Shown: piece after piece, positions 36,042-47,084 of the stretch
Numbering within the stretch: the stretch's first letter is position 1
How the letters are laid out: each line of letters opens with the position of its first letter
Assembly: GCF_947172395.1 (NCBI RefSeq)
Contig: NC_069094.1
Location: 5,818,292 to 5,882,291, forward strand
Length of the DNA stretch: 64,000 nt
Direction: 5' to 3'
From: Bicyclus anynana
Taxonomy: Eukaryota; Arthropoda; Insecta; Lepidoptera; Nymphalidae
Made by a program: the position numbers and the translations under genes
The notes under the pieces: model-generated
The model's database searches: none
What the model was told of the DNA's origin: nothing
The model's input: the letters and a program-made list of their open reading frames with translations, nothing else

Positions 36042-36072
36042 GACGCAAGTAACGCCAAAGTGTTCTCTGTGA
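36042..36072 (+). CDS. Candidate alternative last exon of Gpdh (C-terminus MTQVTPKCSL)
   Basis: The acceptor TAATATTCTAG precedes G ACG CAA GTA ACG CCA AAG TGT TCT CTG TGA. With AT from the upstream exon it restores ATG, so the protein would read EHMTQVTPKCSL, keeping the conserved methionine. It keeps the methionine, but its acceptor is weaker than that at 35510. Confidence 0.35.
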
Positions 36073-36330
36073 CCGGAGTGAAGCCTCCATGATCTCACCA
36101 CGAACGCCTGACCGCACTAGCATTCATCAAAAGACGTTTTCTAATAATATTGTAGTATGTATTTGTTAATACTTGCCTGTAAGTATACTGTACTATGATC
36201 TTCATTCTGTTACTAATATAGGTAGTTAAAGCCACGGAATAAGGAATTCGCTTGTCATTTTTAGTTTTGAACACTTCGGGGGCGTGTCCTAAACGAACAC
36301 ACCTATGTGTAAAAATATAGCACACTAATA

Positions 36331-37170
36331 GTAGGGGAGCCCTGGATGCTAAATTTGCAGTTACTCGAGCGTCATGGGGACCGATTGCATTTGGTAGATT
36401 AAATTATAGGAATAATAAATGGTTATTTCCTTTTTTCGCTTTTAGCGGTGAAAAAAAAAACTACAGACTTTAAAAGCAATTTTTATTACTTTGGTTTACT
36501 GAAATTGTCAGAAAATTTTAGCGATTAATCGAAATATTTTGAAGGAAATAATATCGCGCTAGTAACTCGAGAACTAAAATATATAAGGCTTTTATTTTGT
36601 AACCATTCCATTACGTTATGACGGCCTCCGTGGCGCAGTGGTATGCGCGGTGGATTTACAAGACGGAGGTCCTGGGTTCGATCCCCGGCTGGGCAGATTG
36701 AGATTTTCTTAATTTGTCCAGGTCTGGCTGGTGGGAGGCTTCGGCCGTGGCTAGTTACCACCCTACCGGCAAAGACGTACCGCCAAGCGATTTAGCGTTC
36801 CAGTACGATGCCGTGTAGAAACCGAAAGGGGTGTGGATTTTCATCCTCCTCCTTGACAAGTTAGCCCGCTTCCATCTTAGAATGCATCATCACTTACCGT
36901 CAGGTAACACATTACACACACATAACACAAACATTCTAATCAAGGGTGCATTGTAGTCAAGGGCTAACTTGTAAAGAATAAAAAAAAAAAAAAAAAAAAC
37001 GTTACGCTCAAATCGTCGGATTTTCGAAATTTACAGTTCTTAGCTGTCAACTCACCTTATCTGAATCTGACGTGCTGGTTGAGTATTTCTGAAGATGGTT
37101 TTTTTTGGTTGCCCTAAACGTACCCACGAGTAACGAGTAACTGCAAAAATCCTCTCTTCGGCTCCCCTAC
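36331..37170. mobile_element. DNA transposon with 40-bp inverted ends and TA duplication
   Basis: GTAGGGGAGCC at the left, continuing to TTTGCAGTTACTCG, faces CGAGTAACTGCAAAAAT, continuing to GGCTCCCCTAC, at the right. TA flanks both ends, as with Tc1/mariner-like insertions. The interior includes a family A SINE (36621-36990) and no transposase, so it is a non-autonomous element. Confidence 0.85.
36621..36990 (+). mobile_element. tRNA-derived SINE, family A (copy 5), most complete
   Basis: Head ACGGCCTCCGTGGCGCAGTG, A-box TGGCGCAGTGG, B-box GGTTCGATCCC. The body ends GTCAAGGGCTAACTTGTAAA followed by GAATAAA and a run of about 20 A. The long pure A tail suggests a young insertion. A short ACACA-rich insertion lies in its 3' part. 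Confidence 0.92.
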
Positions 37171-38359
37171 TATAATAAACTCCTTACATAATTAAAAAAC
37201 TATGATGTTGACTGAAATGTGAGAAATATGTTATTCTGCAGTGTTCGCAAAAATAACTTAAATGTCTTAATTTATAGTTGAAGGTTGTTTATTCTTTGCA
37301 ACTACTTATTATTTTTATTGACACAGATATAAAACTTTTTTTCGAAAAAGTTCCATTTGTTACTTCTCATCATCTTTTGTCATCTTTTGTTTTTTTTTTT
37401 GAGAAAATCGAATTTATATTAAAAAAGAAAGACTTTAAAAGAGCTCATATAGAGTCTACTTTATTTATTGCAAGAACAGTGATATATAGTGGTGAATTAC
37501 AGTGATATAGTTCTAACTAAAGTTTACTCTATGTAACAATTATTAAAGTCCATTTTCTTATAATACAAACACATAAGCGTACGTCTTCATATAAGAGAAT
37601 ACGCAGGCCACGCCCCCTAAGTTCTATGTTCTGTGGTTAAAGCAAACTTATAGTTAAATTTTATAATAATGACTTGTTTGATGCTTTTTATCTGTCTATA
37701 CACTCTATACACTTCTTCCACTTCGTTTTACTTCACTTATAACTATCACTTGTAATGTCAAGTGGACACTTGTTAAAACAATTAGAATACATATCGAGAG
37801 TTAAAGTTTCTTGTCATATAGACAGTGAAAACAATTTTAGTCAAAAAAGTTTAATACTTTTTTTTTTGGAATTTGCCTTATTACACTCTATTTTATTATT
37901 ATTAAAAAACGTCTTTTCACATATCATAAGCACGGCACTCATTGTTATAAAACATATCACAGTTATTTGTTTATGTAAGTACCTGGTTTTTATTGGTCTA
38001 TGTTTTTATTTTTTGTAATAATATTTTTATGTTTGGCAATTTTTTTTTATATTATAGCCAAAAAAAGTGAATTCAAAATTCATATTTTGTTCCTAAAGAG
38101 GGCCTCTAAGGGAATACTTTAAATTTAATTGTTATTTTAGTGGGTATTGGGTACTTAGTTCTAGTTACTTTATTAGTCATTGAACATTAAAAATAAATAA
38201 GTACGAGTATAGTATATTTCGGAAAGTTAGTTACGGTTTTGGATGTATTGGTAAGACCAGACCAGCATTTGACAATAGATATAGAGAATATATTTACACA
38301 TGATGTAACAACGACCTTCACTGAGCTAGTTATTGAATGATAAGTATTTTATATTAAAC

Positions 38360-38800
38360 TACCGACCCGCTTCGCTTTGCTAGCTACCTTAATTTCGCAG
38401 AGATGCTATGTAGATACTAATATTATGATTAGACTATTCATCTATAGTAGGGTAGAGTAGGGTAGGAATAGGTTAGGGGTAGGGTTGTGTTCCTACTCAT
38501 CCCCTGTATGGTAGGGTAGCTGTAGAGTGGGAGTAAGGTAGGGTAGTAGTAGGGTTTCACGCGGACGAAGTCGCGATCGCCCGCTAGTAATTCATAATAT
38601 TAGTATCTACTACAGGATATCATTATGGCACACACCGCGCCCTCCGACCGCTCCACCAACCGACCAATCGGGACGAAACGAGGAGTAGGATAGGGGTAGG
38701 GTAGAGGTAGTTTGGGGGTAGGTGGGGGTAGGTAGGTGTAGGGTGGGAGAAGAATAGAGGTAGGGAATGAGTCAAAGCGAAGCTTGACCGGGTCCGCTAG
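38360..38800 (-). repeat. Two RTE-type repeats with GGGTAGGGGTAGG runs
   Basis: Two adjacent units end GCGGACGAAGTCGCGATCGC followed by CCGCTAGTA, and GCGAAGCTTGACCGGGTCC followed by GCTAGTA. Each is preceded by TAGGGGTAGGGT-type runs (38450-38555 and 38680-38765). The G runs are interrupted, so this is not insect TTAGG telomere repeat. Confidence 0.55.
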
Positions 38801-39369
38801 TATGATATAAAAAACTTCATTTAAACCATCAGCTCAGTGGAGGTCGTCTTATATTGAGATCATCTTCTACTTCGTCTATAATCTAATCATTACATGCAAA
38901 ACCAAACAGACTACGCGAAATGGGTTGACTATAATAGTATGTATTCTAAGTTTAGAATAGTACTAATGATTTTAAATCATAATATAGCAGCAAACTGGTA
39001 TGAGTTAATAATAAGTACTTAAAACAGTTATATTATAACTAAATGATTTTTATCTGGCACGACAATATTGCCTTCTTCTTGTGTATTGTCTATGAAACAA
39101 AATGTCATCTTCATTTAATTTTCAGTGTGACGTCACGTTTTTTTACTATATAGACACTACACGAGTAGATATAGCATATGAATGTGCCATGTAAAATATT
39201 TTTTATATTAAGTTATAAACTTGAAAACCGAAAGTAAGGGTTTATATTGCCATTTTTATTATATTTCCCTACTTAATAAACCTTAATTTTAGAAAATATA
39301 CATGTTATCGGAAATTACGAAACTAACTGGAATGGAACCTTTGTCTGTTTGGTAAAAAACATTGGTTTT

Positions 39370-39565
39370 TTTTTTTTTAATAAAGAATATTTGCCATATT
39401 TTCCACCAATGACCAATATTCTCATAACCATAATGGCCAATGTTCTCATTACTATGACTGTATTAAGAGTCGGTATGACAATAGACCAACGGAGAGGGGA
39501 TCGAACCACCACCCTTCGGTGATGAGTCCGACCGCTCTTACCGCCCGTTGAGCTATTGAGGCTCT
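39370..39565. repeat. tRNA-like SINE, family C (copy 2)
   Basis: TTTGCCATAT, GACTGTATTAAGAGTCGG, TATGACAATAGACCAACGG and GGGGATCGAACCACCACCCT are in the same order as at 18222 and 45065. It ends in TTGAGCTATTGAGGCTCT, tRNA-head-like on the minus strand. Confidence 0.65.
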
Positions 39566-39795
39566 AATATTACAATGTATATTAGCTGAAATTTAAGAAA
39601 TTATCTTCAGTTTGGGTTACACTGCTCAACAAATATAATAATTTAGTTAAACTGAATTAATCTTGGGATTTCATTATCAAGTTAATAATTATGATGAGGA
39701 TTAGGAGAACTAAATGCCAGTAATGTAAAGAAATATTTTTATTATTCATATTGAGATATTTTACATTATACTTATACAAGCAATGTATAGTTATG

Positions 39796-40300
39796 CTTAC
39801 TCAGTAGGCCTACGATGCATGCCACAAGATATCAGGTAAAAAGACATATTGACACCAATCTGCATATCGTCTCCAAAGAGTTAAAAAATCTTTTGTGGGT
39901 TTGGGTGTACTCTTCTATAACAAGATCCCCAAGACTGTGATGGACTTGCCAATGCACAACTTTAAGCAATGTGTTAAAAAACATTTACTTAGTCGAGGTT
40001 ACTACACTATTGATGAGTTCCTTAACGACAAAGGTGCTTGGAGGCCATTGGATCAGCTTCCACCTTCACACAGGAAATAAAACTATAAGAAATTGTAATT
40101 TAATTGTTATCAAATGTAAATTGTAATACTGTATGACTTTTTCAAAAGAGCAACTGTTGAGTTTCTTGCCGGTATCTTCTCAGCAGAACCTGCCTTCCGA
40201 ACCGGTGGTAGAATCTTTACAAATAGTCAACTGACGTGTCAAAAGTGCTTGTAAACTGAGCCTACTTGAAATAAATGAATTTTGAATTTGAATTTGAAAT
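39796..40300 (+). mobile_element. 3' end of a non-LTR retrotransposon (RT C-terminus and 3' UTR)
   Basis: The frame at 39895-40080 reads FYNKIPKTVMDLPMHNFKQC then VKKHLLSRGYYTIDEFLND, a typical C-terminal tail of lepidopteran non-LTR ORF2 proteins. The 3' UTR follows with CTTGCCGGTATCTTCTCAGC and ACCGGTGGTAGAATC, and ends AATAAATGAATTTTGAATTTG as a TTTGAA-type tail. The 5' part is missing. Relatives of its 3' end are at 28110 and 29877. Confidence 0.8.
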
Positions 40301-41017
40301 TTGAACCAACAATTGTTGAACAATAGCGGCGGATCAAAAACATCGCTATCTCTTTCATCCTATCGGTAATATTACCTTAATTTCATATTATCTCTTTCAT
40401 CCTATCGGAACGAACGAATACCAATTTCTATAAATTCTTTCTTTCTGTCTTTCCATCGAGAGAGAAAGACAGCAGTGACAGCAGGTCATTGACGATGACC
40501 GCAGATCTAAGAGACTCATCCAAGGTCTCCATTAGACCTAGCATTCCTCAGCGACATATCTGATGAAGTGAAAAAGTCATATTGTCCACCAATAGCGGTG
40601 GAATAGTCTTAGTCCCAGTTCTTTAGTCTCAACGCGATAAAAGATAGATATATTTCCGGTTCTGCCGCTCTTGGTCGACATTTGTTAGTCTTTTGTCTCG
40701 AGATATGTCGTGGTGCGGATCTTAAGCTTACTGGAAGTCAGTTTGGCTTTGTGTATAAAAGTATGAGTAAGTTGACAATACAAACGCTAGTTTGTGTGTA
40801 AACTAAAGGAACGTCAGCAAAGCTAGAAATATGTTGATAAATTATTTATTTATTTAAACCACTTTGTTGGACAAGAAAAAGTACTTATAATTTTATTAAG
40901 AAACTAAAACTAAATAACACGCAAAAGGCGACCTTTCACGTTATTTAGACTAATTCACTAATTTTGACGTACCTATGTTGGCTGACATAATAGACGAAAT
41001 TGAGATTCTATGTAACA

Positions 41018-41073
41018 AATGTCATCTGGTACCTACTGACAACCCTTCGTGGATATCATACAGTAGGTAGATG
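41018..41073. repeat. Small hairpin
   Basis: AAATGTCATCTGGTACCTACTG faces CAGTAGGTAGATGACATTT around a 15-18 nt spacer. Probably a short MITE remnant. Confidence 0.55.
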
Positions 41074-41371
41074 ACATTTCTCAGTTGATTTGATGTTTAT
41101 TTAAAAGAATGTTTATAAATACCAAATTTGTGAATAGGCCAGAAGGTTCCCTCCATAATTTGTGAGACGGAAATTCGCAATAAAATAGTACATAATATAT
41201 TTAGCGTAATAATATATTGGGTAGGGGTAGAGTACAGGATGGATAGTAGTCAAGAGTGGTTACAGATTTCTCTTTATATTCAGGGTATGGTAGGGGTAGG
41301 AGTCAAAGCGAAGCTTGACTGGGTCCGCTAGTATTTTATAAACATGTTTCTACTCTGATAATGTTTCTTAG

Positions 41372-41447
41372 GTTTACACACAAGAGCGACTTGTTTTCAA
41401 AACTACAATTGCAATCAAAGCCAAACAATCTTCCGATAGCCGAAAAG
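41372..41447 (+). CDS. Candidate downstream exon of Gpdh (26 codons)
   Basis: Acceptor TGTTTCTTAG and donor GTATCT bound 76 nt. In the phase left by the donor at 32479 it reads MFTHKSDLFSKLQLQSKPNN then LPIAEK without a stop. It would splice onward to 42137, giving Glu and a stop. Phase match and codon make-up support it; no homology is recognised. Confidence 0.25.
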
Positions 41448-42136
41448 GTATCTATACTTAGATACGTAATAATTTCAAGTACTTATTTATTACTTTTAAG
41501 CATATTTTTTCTTAGTTAAAGTATGCTAAGGATTGTTTTTTTTTTTTACCAAGTCATCAAAGAAATCACCATGCCAAAAACATTGTAAAATATCATATAT
41601 TGCAAAATGTCAATCGTGTATGATCATTGGTTGATTCCATAACTACATTTGAAAAGCAAAAGCCTTTCCTTTTTCATGCATCCATTGCGTTTTTCAGGAT
41701 TCGCATTGTAAAAAAATCGCATTGCAGTATTTGCTAATTTGCGGCAAAGGTAAGGAAGGTAAGGAATTTGGGCTTCTGTTTTTTATTGTCATTGACATTT
41801 TAATAACTTCATTAATATATGAGCATGTTCTATAGGTGTAGCAGCTACTTCATACCAAAACTACTTAAATTGATTATAATATTTTACATACAATGATGTG
41901 TATTATTTTTATTTCCCTACTACGTTTACAAAATAGATATCAGAATGTTTGAAATAAATAAAAAAAAAACATATTTATGTTACTTATCAAGAACCTTGAA
42001 AATCTTTCCTTACTTTTATGTTTATTTTATATTTATATACTTTCTTTTATTTTTATATGTACTTTGTATATGTATTTATCTAATTTAATTATTATAGTAT
42101 ATACATATATAAATATTTATATATCTTTTATTTCAG

Positions 42137-42152
42137 GAATAAAGTCGCCTAG
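42137..42152 (+). CDS. Candidate last exon after 41447, or direct Gpdh C-terminus MNKVA
   Basis: The acceptor TATCTTTTATTTCAG is good. Read from the Gpdh phase it gives G AAT AAA GTC GCC TAG (EHMNKVA). Read after 41447 it gives GAA TAA at once. Downstream sequence to about 42880 would be 3' UTR and ends close to the MTFMT stop codon, consistent with convergent transcripts. Confidence 0.25.
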
Positions 42153-42898
42153 GTGTAAAAGGGAATCCGCGCTGGAAATCTTTCACATTTTAAGAACGAA
42201 ATTAATTATTTTTTGTATATATTAAATTAATAGCTAGGAAATTTTAAAATTAATATGAACTTATTTTTATTATATTATGGAATTTTATACAATTATATTA
42301 TTCTAACACCTTAAAGGGAACAATGTCTCACTGTTATGTTTGTCTCTTAACAATCTATACACATAATATTTTATTTATATATTTTATATTTGCTTTACTG
42401 TACATTATTATGAATCTGTTACTAGAATTTTATTCTTGATGTTCTAGTCTTAGGAAGATTTTACTTAGAGGTAGGTAATAAAATAATTATAGAATAACAA
42501 AAACATCAACTGTTGTATATCAACTGCTCTCAAGTCTATTCTCTTTTGTTTTTAATCGACTTCAGAAAGAAGGAGGTTCTCTTATTAAAAGGAGGTTTTC
42601 AAGTTTCTTTTTTAAATATTTACTATGCTTTCTTAAAGTTGCCTATAAACCCAAACAATTAAGATTATTATTTAAAATCTACCTACAGCATAATAGCTCT
42701 TTCATAAATATAAATGATACTTCATCTCTGTGTTAGGTTGGACTTAAATAACCAACATAAATTGTATCATTGTACTGATTAATTGTTGATTGATTTTAAT
42801 TTTCATGTTAAATATAAGTAGGTATCTAATGGTTAAAATGTTGGAAGTAATAAAAGAAATATTTTCTTTGTAATGTGTTTTATTTTATAGATCAGTAT

Positions 42899-45800
42899 TT
42901 AAATTACAATGTGTTTTCTTTTATCTAACATATTCTTAATATATCCATTATAAAAATCTAATGCTGATATTTCTCTTTTGCCTACAATTCTAAGTGATTT
43001 GAAATAAATAAATCTTTTGTCTTTGCATAATATTCTAATTGCTTGTGTTTTCTCACAGTATTCAAGGGTGCCCACAGATTTCTCTTTGTATTCAGGTTCA
43101 GTCTCAACAAGAAATGCATCAAACAATTTCATTTGTTTGTCTCTAAACTTTGTAGTTAATGGATATAACCCATTTAAGGCACGATATAAATTGTAAACTT
43201 CTCGCGCGCTTTTTTCAGTCCAGCTTATTTCACTTATTTTTTTATTTATTTTCTTTGCTATAAAAAGGAAAGACATTTACTTCAATTAATCTTAGTTTTA
43301 ATTGTTTTTGCTTAAAGTGGTTTAAGTAATGAAAATATCATTCATTCAAGCATTGGCAAAAAAAAGTACTAAAAAGCGCTAGTTCTACATATAATATGAA
43401 CATCAACCAAGCAAACTAAATAAGTCTTTTACTTTTTTCATCTTTTTATTATATTATTATTTATTTATATCAACATATAGCATCAATCTCCTATTAAAAA
43501 GTGGATGCACAATCAGCGACCAAAAAACTTCCTCACACAATGAGTGCCAAACAATTTCTTGACACTCTATTCAAGTAGTCGCATTTGCAAATTCAACCTT
43601 AAACTCAATCCTTAAGGTTGAATTTGCTCTGAATTTGGGATTTTATTACTGTAAAATCAAAATTGGCCAGTTTTTAAGTGAAATTTTCTACATGATTGTG
43701 CGTCTTCTTATTATAAGAAGGGAATGACATATAATTTTACGGCCTCCGTGGCGCACTGGTATGCGCGGTGGATTTACAAGACGAAGGTCCTGGGTTCGAT
43801 CCACAGCTGGGCCGATTAAGGTTTTCTTAAGAGGCTTTGGCCGTTGCTAGTTACCACCCTACCGACAAAGACGTACCGCCAAGCGATTTAGCGTTGCGGT
43901 ACGATGTTGGGTACAAACCGAAAGGGGTGTGGACTTTCATCCTCCTCCTATCAAGTTAGCCCGCTTCCATCTTAGATTATCGTCGCATACCATCAAGTGA
44001 GATTCTAATCATGGGTAAAGAATAAAAAAAAGACAATGTTTAGTTACCATAAGTGACTCCTTCATTGTTTTGTGGCTGACAGTTTTCTAGGCTGGTGGGC
44101 AGACATCTTAAACACTCTACAAGCATCTCTGCACCAATGTTTGATAACTGATGGGTCAGATCTGGCAGTTTTATATCATTAGGAATTGGTACCCTTTTTT
44201 GACTTATTATTTCACCTGTAAATGAAAAAATTATATTGTTTATTGATATATCATTCTATATGCACCAGAGGACTTTAATTCTTAATTCAGTATTTGGTGT
44301 TTGGCTAATTAATATACCAGCTAATAACCAGTATTTAAAAAATCATGGATTAGTCTCAATACTCAACAATAACAGATTAACAATCTCTGTTAAAGGAAAA
44401 TGTTCTTTAAATATGAATTAGCTATCACAACCACTCATCCGTTGATATTATCTACAGGAATATACAGGATTGATTATACAGTAGTTTAGTTGTCTTACCT
44501 ACATCAAATACATCTGGTTTGATTTTCATAAGTGAAACACCACCAATTTCATCTCCATGGAGTAGTGTGTATATGATGGGCGCAGCTCCACGCCACCGGG
44601 GCAACAAACTTGGATGGACATTCACCATTCCTCTGTAAAACAATTGTATTTACAAATATAATAATTGAAAACATTGAAATACTTGTAGTCATGTATCTTA
44701 ATTTCTGATACAAGTAAATAAAAACTTAAATAGGCCTAAATATTTCTTTATTTGTGGATCTGACTGTGGATGGAATGATGCAAACTTAAACTTCAACTGC
44801 AAATATTGCTTAATTTGTGAATGGAGTAGAGAAATTGCTTGTCACTAATAAATACCAATAATGAAATGATTTATTTACTACTAGTAGTTGTGAGCGTCAT
44901 ATCTCCGTATTCCCACAAGTACGGGAACAACACTGGTAAAACTGCAGGGCGTCTGTTAGTACATCAATATTTTTGTTATTTTGATTTTATCCCATATAAA
45001 CTATCATTCTTTTACTGTTGATAATTTTTATTATTATTTATATTATTAAATTTTTTTTAAAAAAAGACTTTGCCATATAGTTTAAGAATTACCAATATTC
45101 TTATTCTCCTCCAACTAGTTGGGAAAGACTGTATTAGGAGTTGGTACGACAATGGAACAATGAGGCGGGGATCGAACCACCACCCCTCGGTGATAAGTTC
45201 GACAAGACAGTTTCAGATACAGGAGCCATTGCTCCAATTATGATCAATTCATTAAAGAGCACATCAACAAATGTTGTAAAGCTAGGTAGGTTTTAGCAGT
45301 TTACTTTTGTGCTATAAACAAACACTTTGTTCCTAATGATTTATTGATAAAAAAATATCACAAATCTCAAGTTAGTAAATTAAAGAGCAGAGTGATGGGC
45401 ATTGGTCCCAAAACCTGAGGAGAAGTAATGCATATAAAATTCAAAAAATCAAACATTACGTATGTCGTGAGACAAATTAGAAATTATTGATCAGGAAATT
45501 TAACAAGAGTGAATAAGCATGAAAATAAATTTAAAAAAAAAAACAACTTACAAAGGAAACTTCTTCAGCACATCATCTTTGATTAAATGGCCAAACGCTA
45601 CAATTAATCCCAAGTCATATTCACCATTGGTAATGTCTAAATGTGGCCACTGCAATATCCTTATGTTTTCTGCATGTGCATATTGCTCTATTTTAGTCTT
45701 TTTATTACTGTTGTTTGCCGTGACCAGATCCAAGCGTTTAATAATATTCTCATCTTTCCTGTTTTAAAATGAAATTTACGTATCTATATTTATATTTCTA

Positions 45801-46011
45801 AAGGTAAGTAAGACGATAACTTGTAAAGTTACTTAACATACCTGAATTGGTTTACCTTTTGTAAACTATTTAATGCGATAGCCTCAGAGCCAAAGAAAAG
45901 CACATTGTAATGTCTTATATGGTATATATTTTGCAAATAAGGCCATTTTCCTTTCAAAAATACTTTATTTAAAGTCGGTGCGAGTGCGAGGTTATAAACT
46001 TTACTTGTCAT
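42899..46011 (-). CDS. MTFMT: Methionyl-tRNA formyltransferase, mitochondrial, complete
   Basis: Five minus-strand exons join to 345 residues: 45842-46011, 45552-45758, 44499-44632, 44048-44215 and 42899-43257. The enzyme formylates initiator Met-tRNA with 10-formyl-tetrahydrofolate for mitochondrial translation. The N-terminus is basic and hydroxyl-rich, as a matrix signal should be, followed by the Rossmann start NVLFFGSEAIALNSLQ. The catalytic region reads LGLIVAFGHLIKDD, NVHPSLLPRWRGAAPI (family signature) and FDVGEIISQKRVPIP with the conserved Asp. The tRNA-binding C-domain includes REVYNLYRALNGLYPL and ALDFYNGYI, and ends KHIVI then TAA. Human MTFMT has 389 residues and a longer tail. 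Start 46011 was chosen for its targeting-like N-terminus; an in-frame ATG at 46068 would add 19 acidic residues, less typical of a presequence. Family A and C SINEs occupy introns 4 and 3. Confidence 0.94.
43587..43627. repeat. Hairpin with 16-bp perfect arms in MTFMT intron 4
   Basis: GCAAATTCAACCTTAA and TTAAGGTTGAATTTGC are exact reverse complements with a 9-nt loop. The flanks are AT-rich; no further role is visible. Confidence 0.65.
43739..44031 (+). mobile_element. tRNA-derived SINE, family A (copy 6), beside the MTFMT exon 4 donor
   Basis: Head TACGGCCTCCGTGGCGCACT, B-box GGTTCGATCCAC, end AAAGAATAAAAAAAAG. It is shorter in the middle than 36621-36990. Its A-tail stops about 16 nt from the exon 4 donor (44047), antisense to MTFMT. 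Confidence 0.88.
45065..45215. repeat. tRNA-like SINE, family C (copy 3)
   Basis: Shares TTTGCCATAT, AAAGACTGTATTAGGAGTTG and GGGGATCGAACCACCACCCC with the copies at 18222 and 39370. It lies in MTFMT intron 2. Confidence 0.6.
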
Positions 46012-46120
46012 ATTTATTTTGAATTTTGAAATTATTGATTTTTCGCTAGTGTCAATGTCAAATGTCATTGCATTTGTCTATGGTAGTGGCACAAAAAATA
46101 TTAGTTTCTCTATTAATAAG

Positions 46121-46330
46121 CTCAGACCAATTACCATAGGACCTGCCATCGCTAGTTGTTACCCCTCTGTCAAAAGTCTAAGATCACTATATTATAAACA
46201 AACAACGTCTAAAGAATCTATGTTTCACTGTGTTAAAATTACACTTGGTTGTAATTGTGTACGATATAAATTTATAGTTACCTTTTATACAAATACAATT
46301 TACTTTAGCTATGCATTATCTTAAAACAGG
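46121..46330. mobile_element. hAT-type MITE, left part
   Basis: CTCAGACCAATTACCATAGG followed by ACCTGCCATCG matches the left end of the 4007-4293 copy. The interior has GTTACCCCTCTGTCAAAAG as in that copy. The right terminus is not clear; an RTE-type block (GACTGGGTCCGATAG) interrupts it near 46420. It lies 110 bp upstream of the MTFMT start. Confidence 0.5.
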
Positions 46331-46906
46331 GTAGGTGTAGTGTAGGATACAGATAAAGGGGTCGGGTAGCGAAGAAGCTCAGACCAATTATCTGAGGGAA
46401 GAAGAAAACGTGACTGGGTCCGATAGTTTGTGATAAAAACAATATCTAAAAAAATCGATTCTTCAGCCGAACAGTAAAACATCGATCAAGTTATATTCTG
46501 TGTTTTTATCCACGCTGATATTTAAAAATGTACTAACAAACACACTTTTTTAAATAACAGTGTTTGTAAAAATTACACAAATGGTGTTTATTGCGATTTA
46601 AATTGCTGTAACATTAGCACACAATAGTTATTTACCAGTATACCACTGTCATGTAATGGGGTCTTTGTAGCACGACTGTTTTTTGTGCAATGAGGTGAGG
46701 TGAAGCCGAATTGCACAATAGACAGCACGAGTGCTACAATCGCTACTTACGTGCAGTGGCATACAATACTTTTTCTACGACCATTAATACAACTTGCTAA
46801 ATACTATTATTTAATTAGCGTTGGGCATGGCCTTCTCGATATTGTAATGGCGTGGACTCCTTTTTTTTTCTCGGTGTGGCCTCCTAGATTTTGGCTCTTA
46901 GGGTTC

Positions 46907-46996
46907 ATTTACACGAGCAGCAACTGCTGCAAACTGCAACTGCAGTCGTTGGTAGCAGTTGCCAGCTGCCGTTGGCAACGTGCTGCTCGTGTAAAT
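46907..46996. mobile_element. 90-bp MITE with 16-bp perfect inverted ends
   Basis: ATTTACACGAGCAGCA and TGCTGCTCGTGTAAAT are exact complements. The interior is a CTGC/GCAG-rich, locally self-complementary stretch (CAACTGCTGC, GGTAGCAGTTGCC). Target duplication is not evident. Confidence 0.75.
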
Positions 46997-47084
46997 TTGT
47001 ATGTATGTTACCTGATTACTCGAAGACACCAGAGCCGATTTGAATATTTTTTTTTTGTTTGAAAGGGTAAACCCATTGTCACCA

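Larger units (their letters stand above)
37171..41371. other. Long interval with repeats and no firm gene
   Basis: AT-rich DNA lies downstream of the candidate Gpdh alternative exons. Within it are GGGTAGGGG-rich repeats (38360-38800), a SINE C copy (39370-39565), a non-LTR 3' end (39796-40300) and a small hairpin (41018-41073). Open frames at 37278-37505 and 37755-38018 are low-complexity AT translations. Confidence 0.4.

Noticed and set aside
36621..36700. Possible free-standing tRNA gene
   Set aside because: A and B boxes are present, but the sequence continues as a SINE body with an A tail and recurs seven times; it is a SINE head, not a functional tRNA.
46012..46068. Upstream in-frame ATG of MTFMT at 46068
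   Set aside because: It would add 19 mostly acidic and polar residues before a targeting-like N-terminus, which does not suit a mitochondrial presequence; kept only as an alternative.
46700..47062. Plus-strand frame of 120 codons upstream of the opsin
   Set aside because: It runs straight through the 90-bp MITE and a poly-T stretch; the translation is not protein-like.
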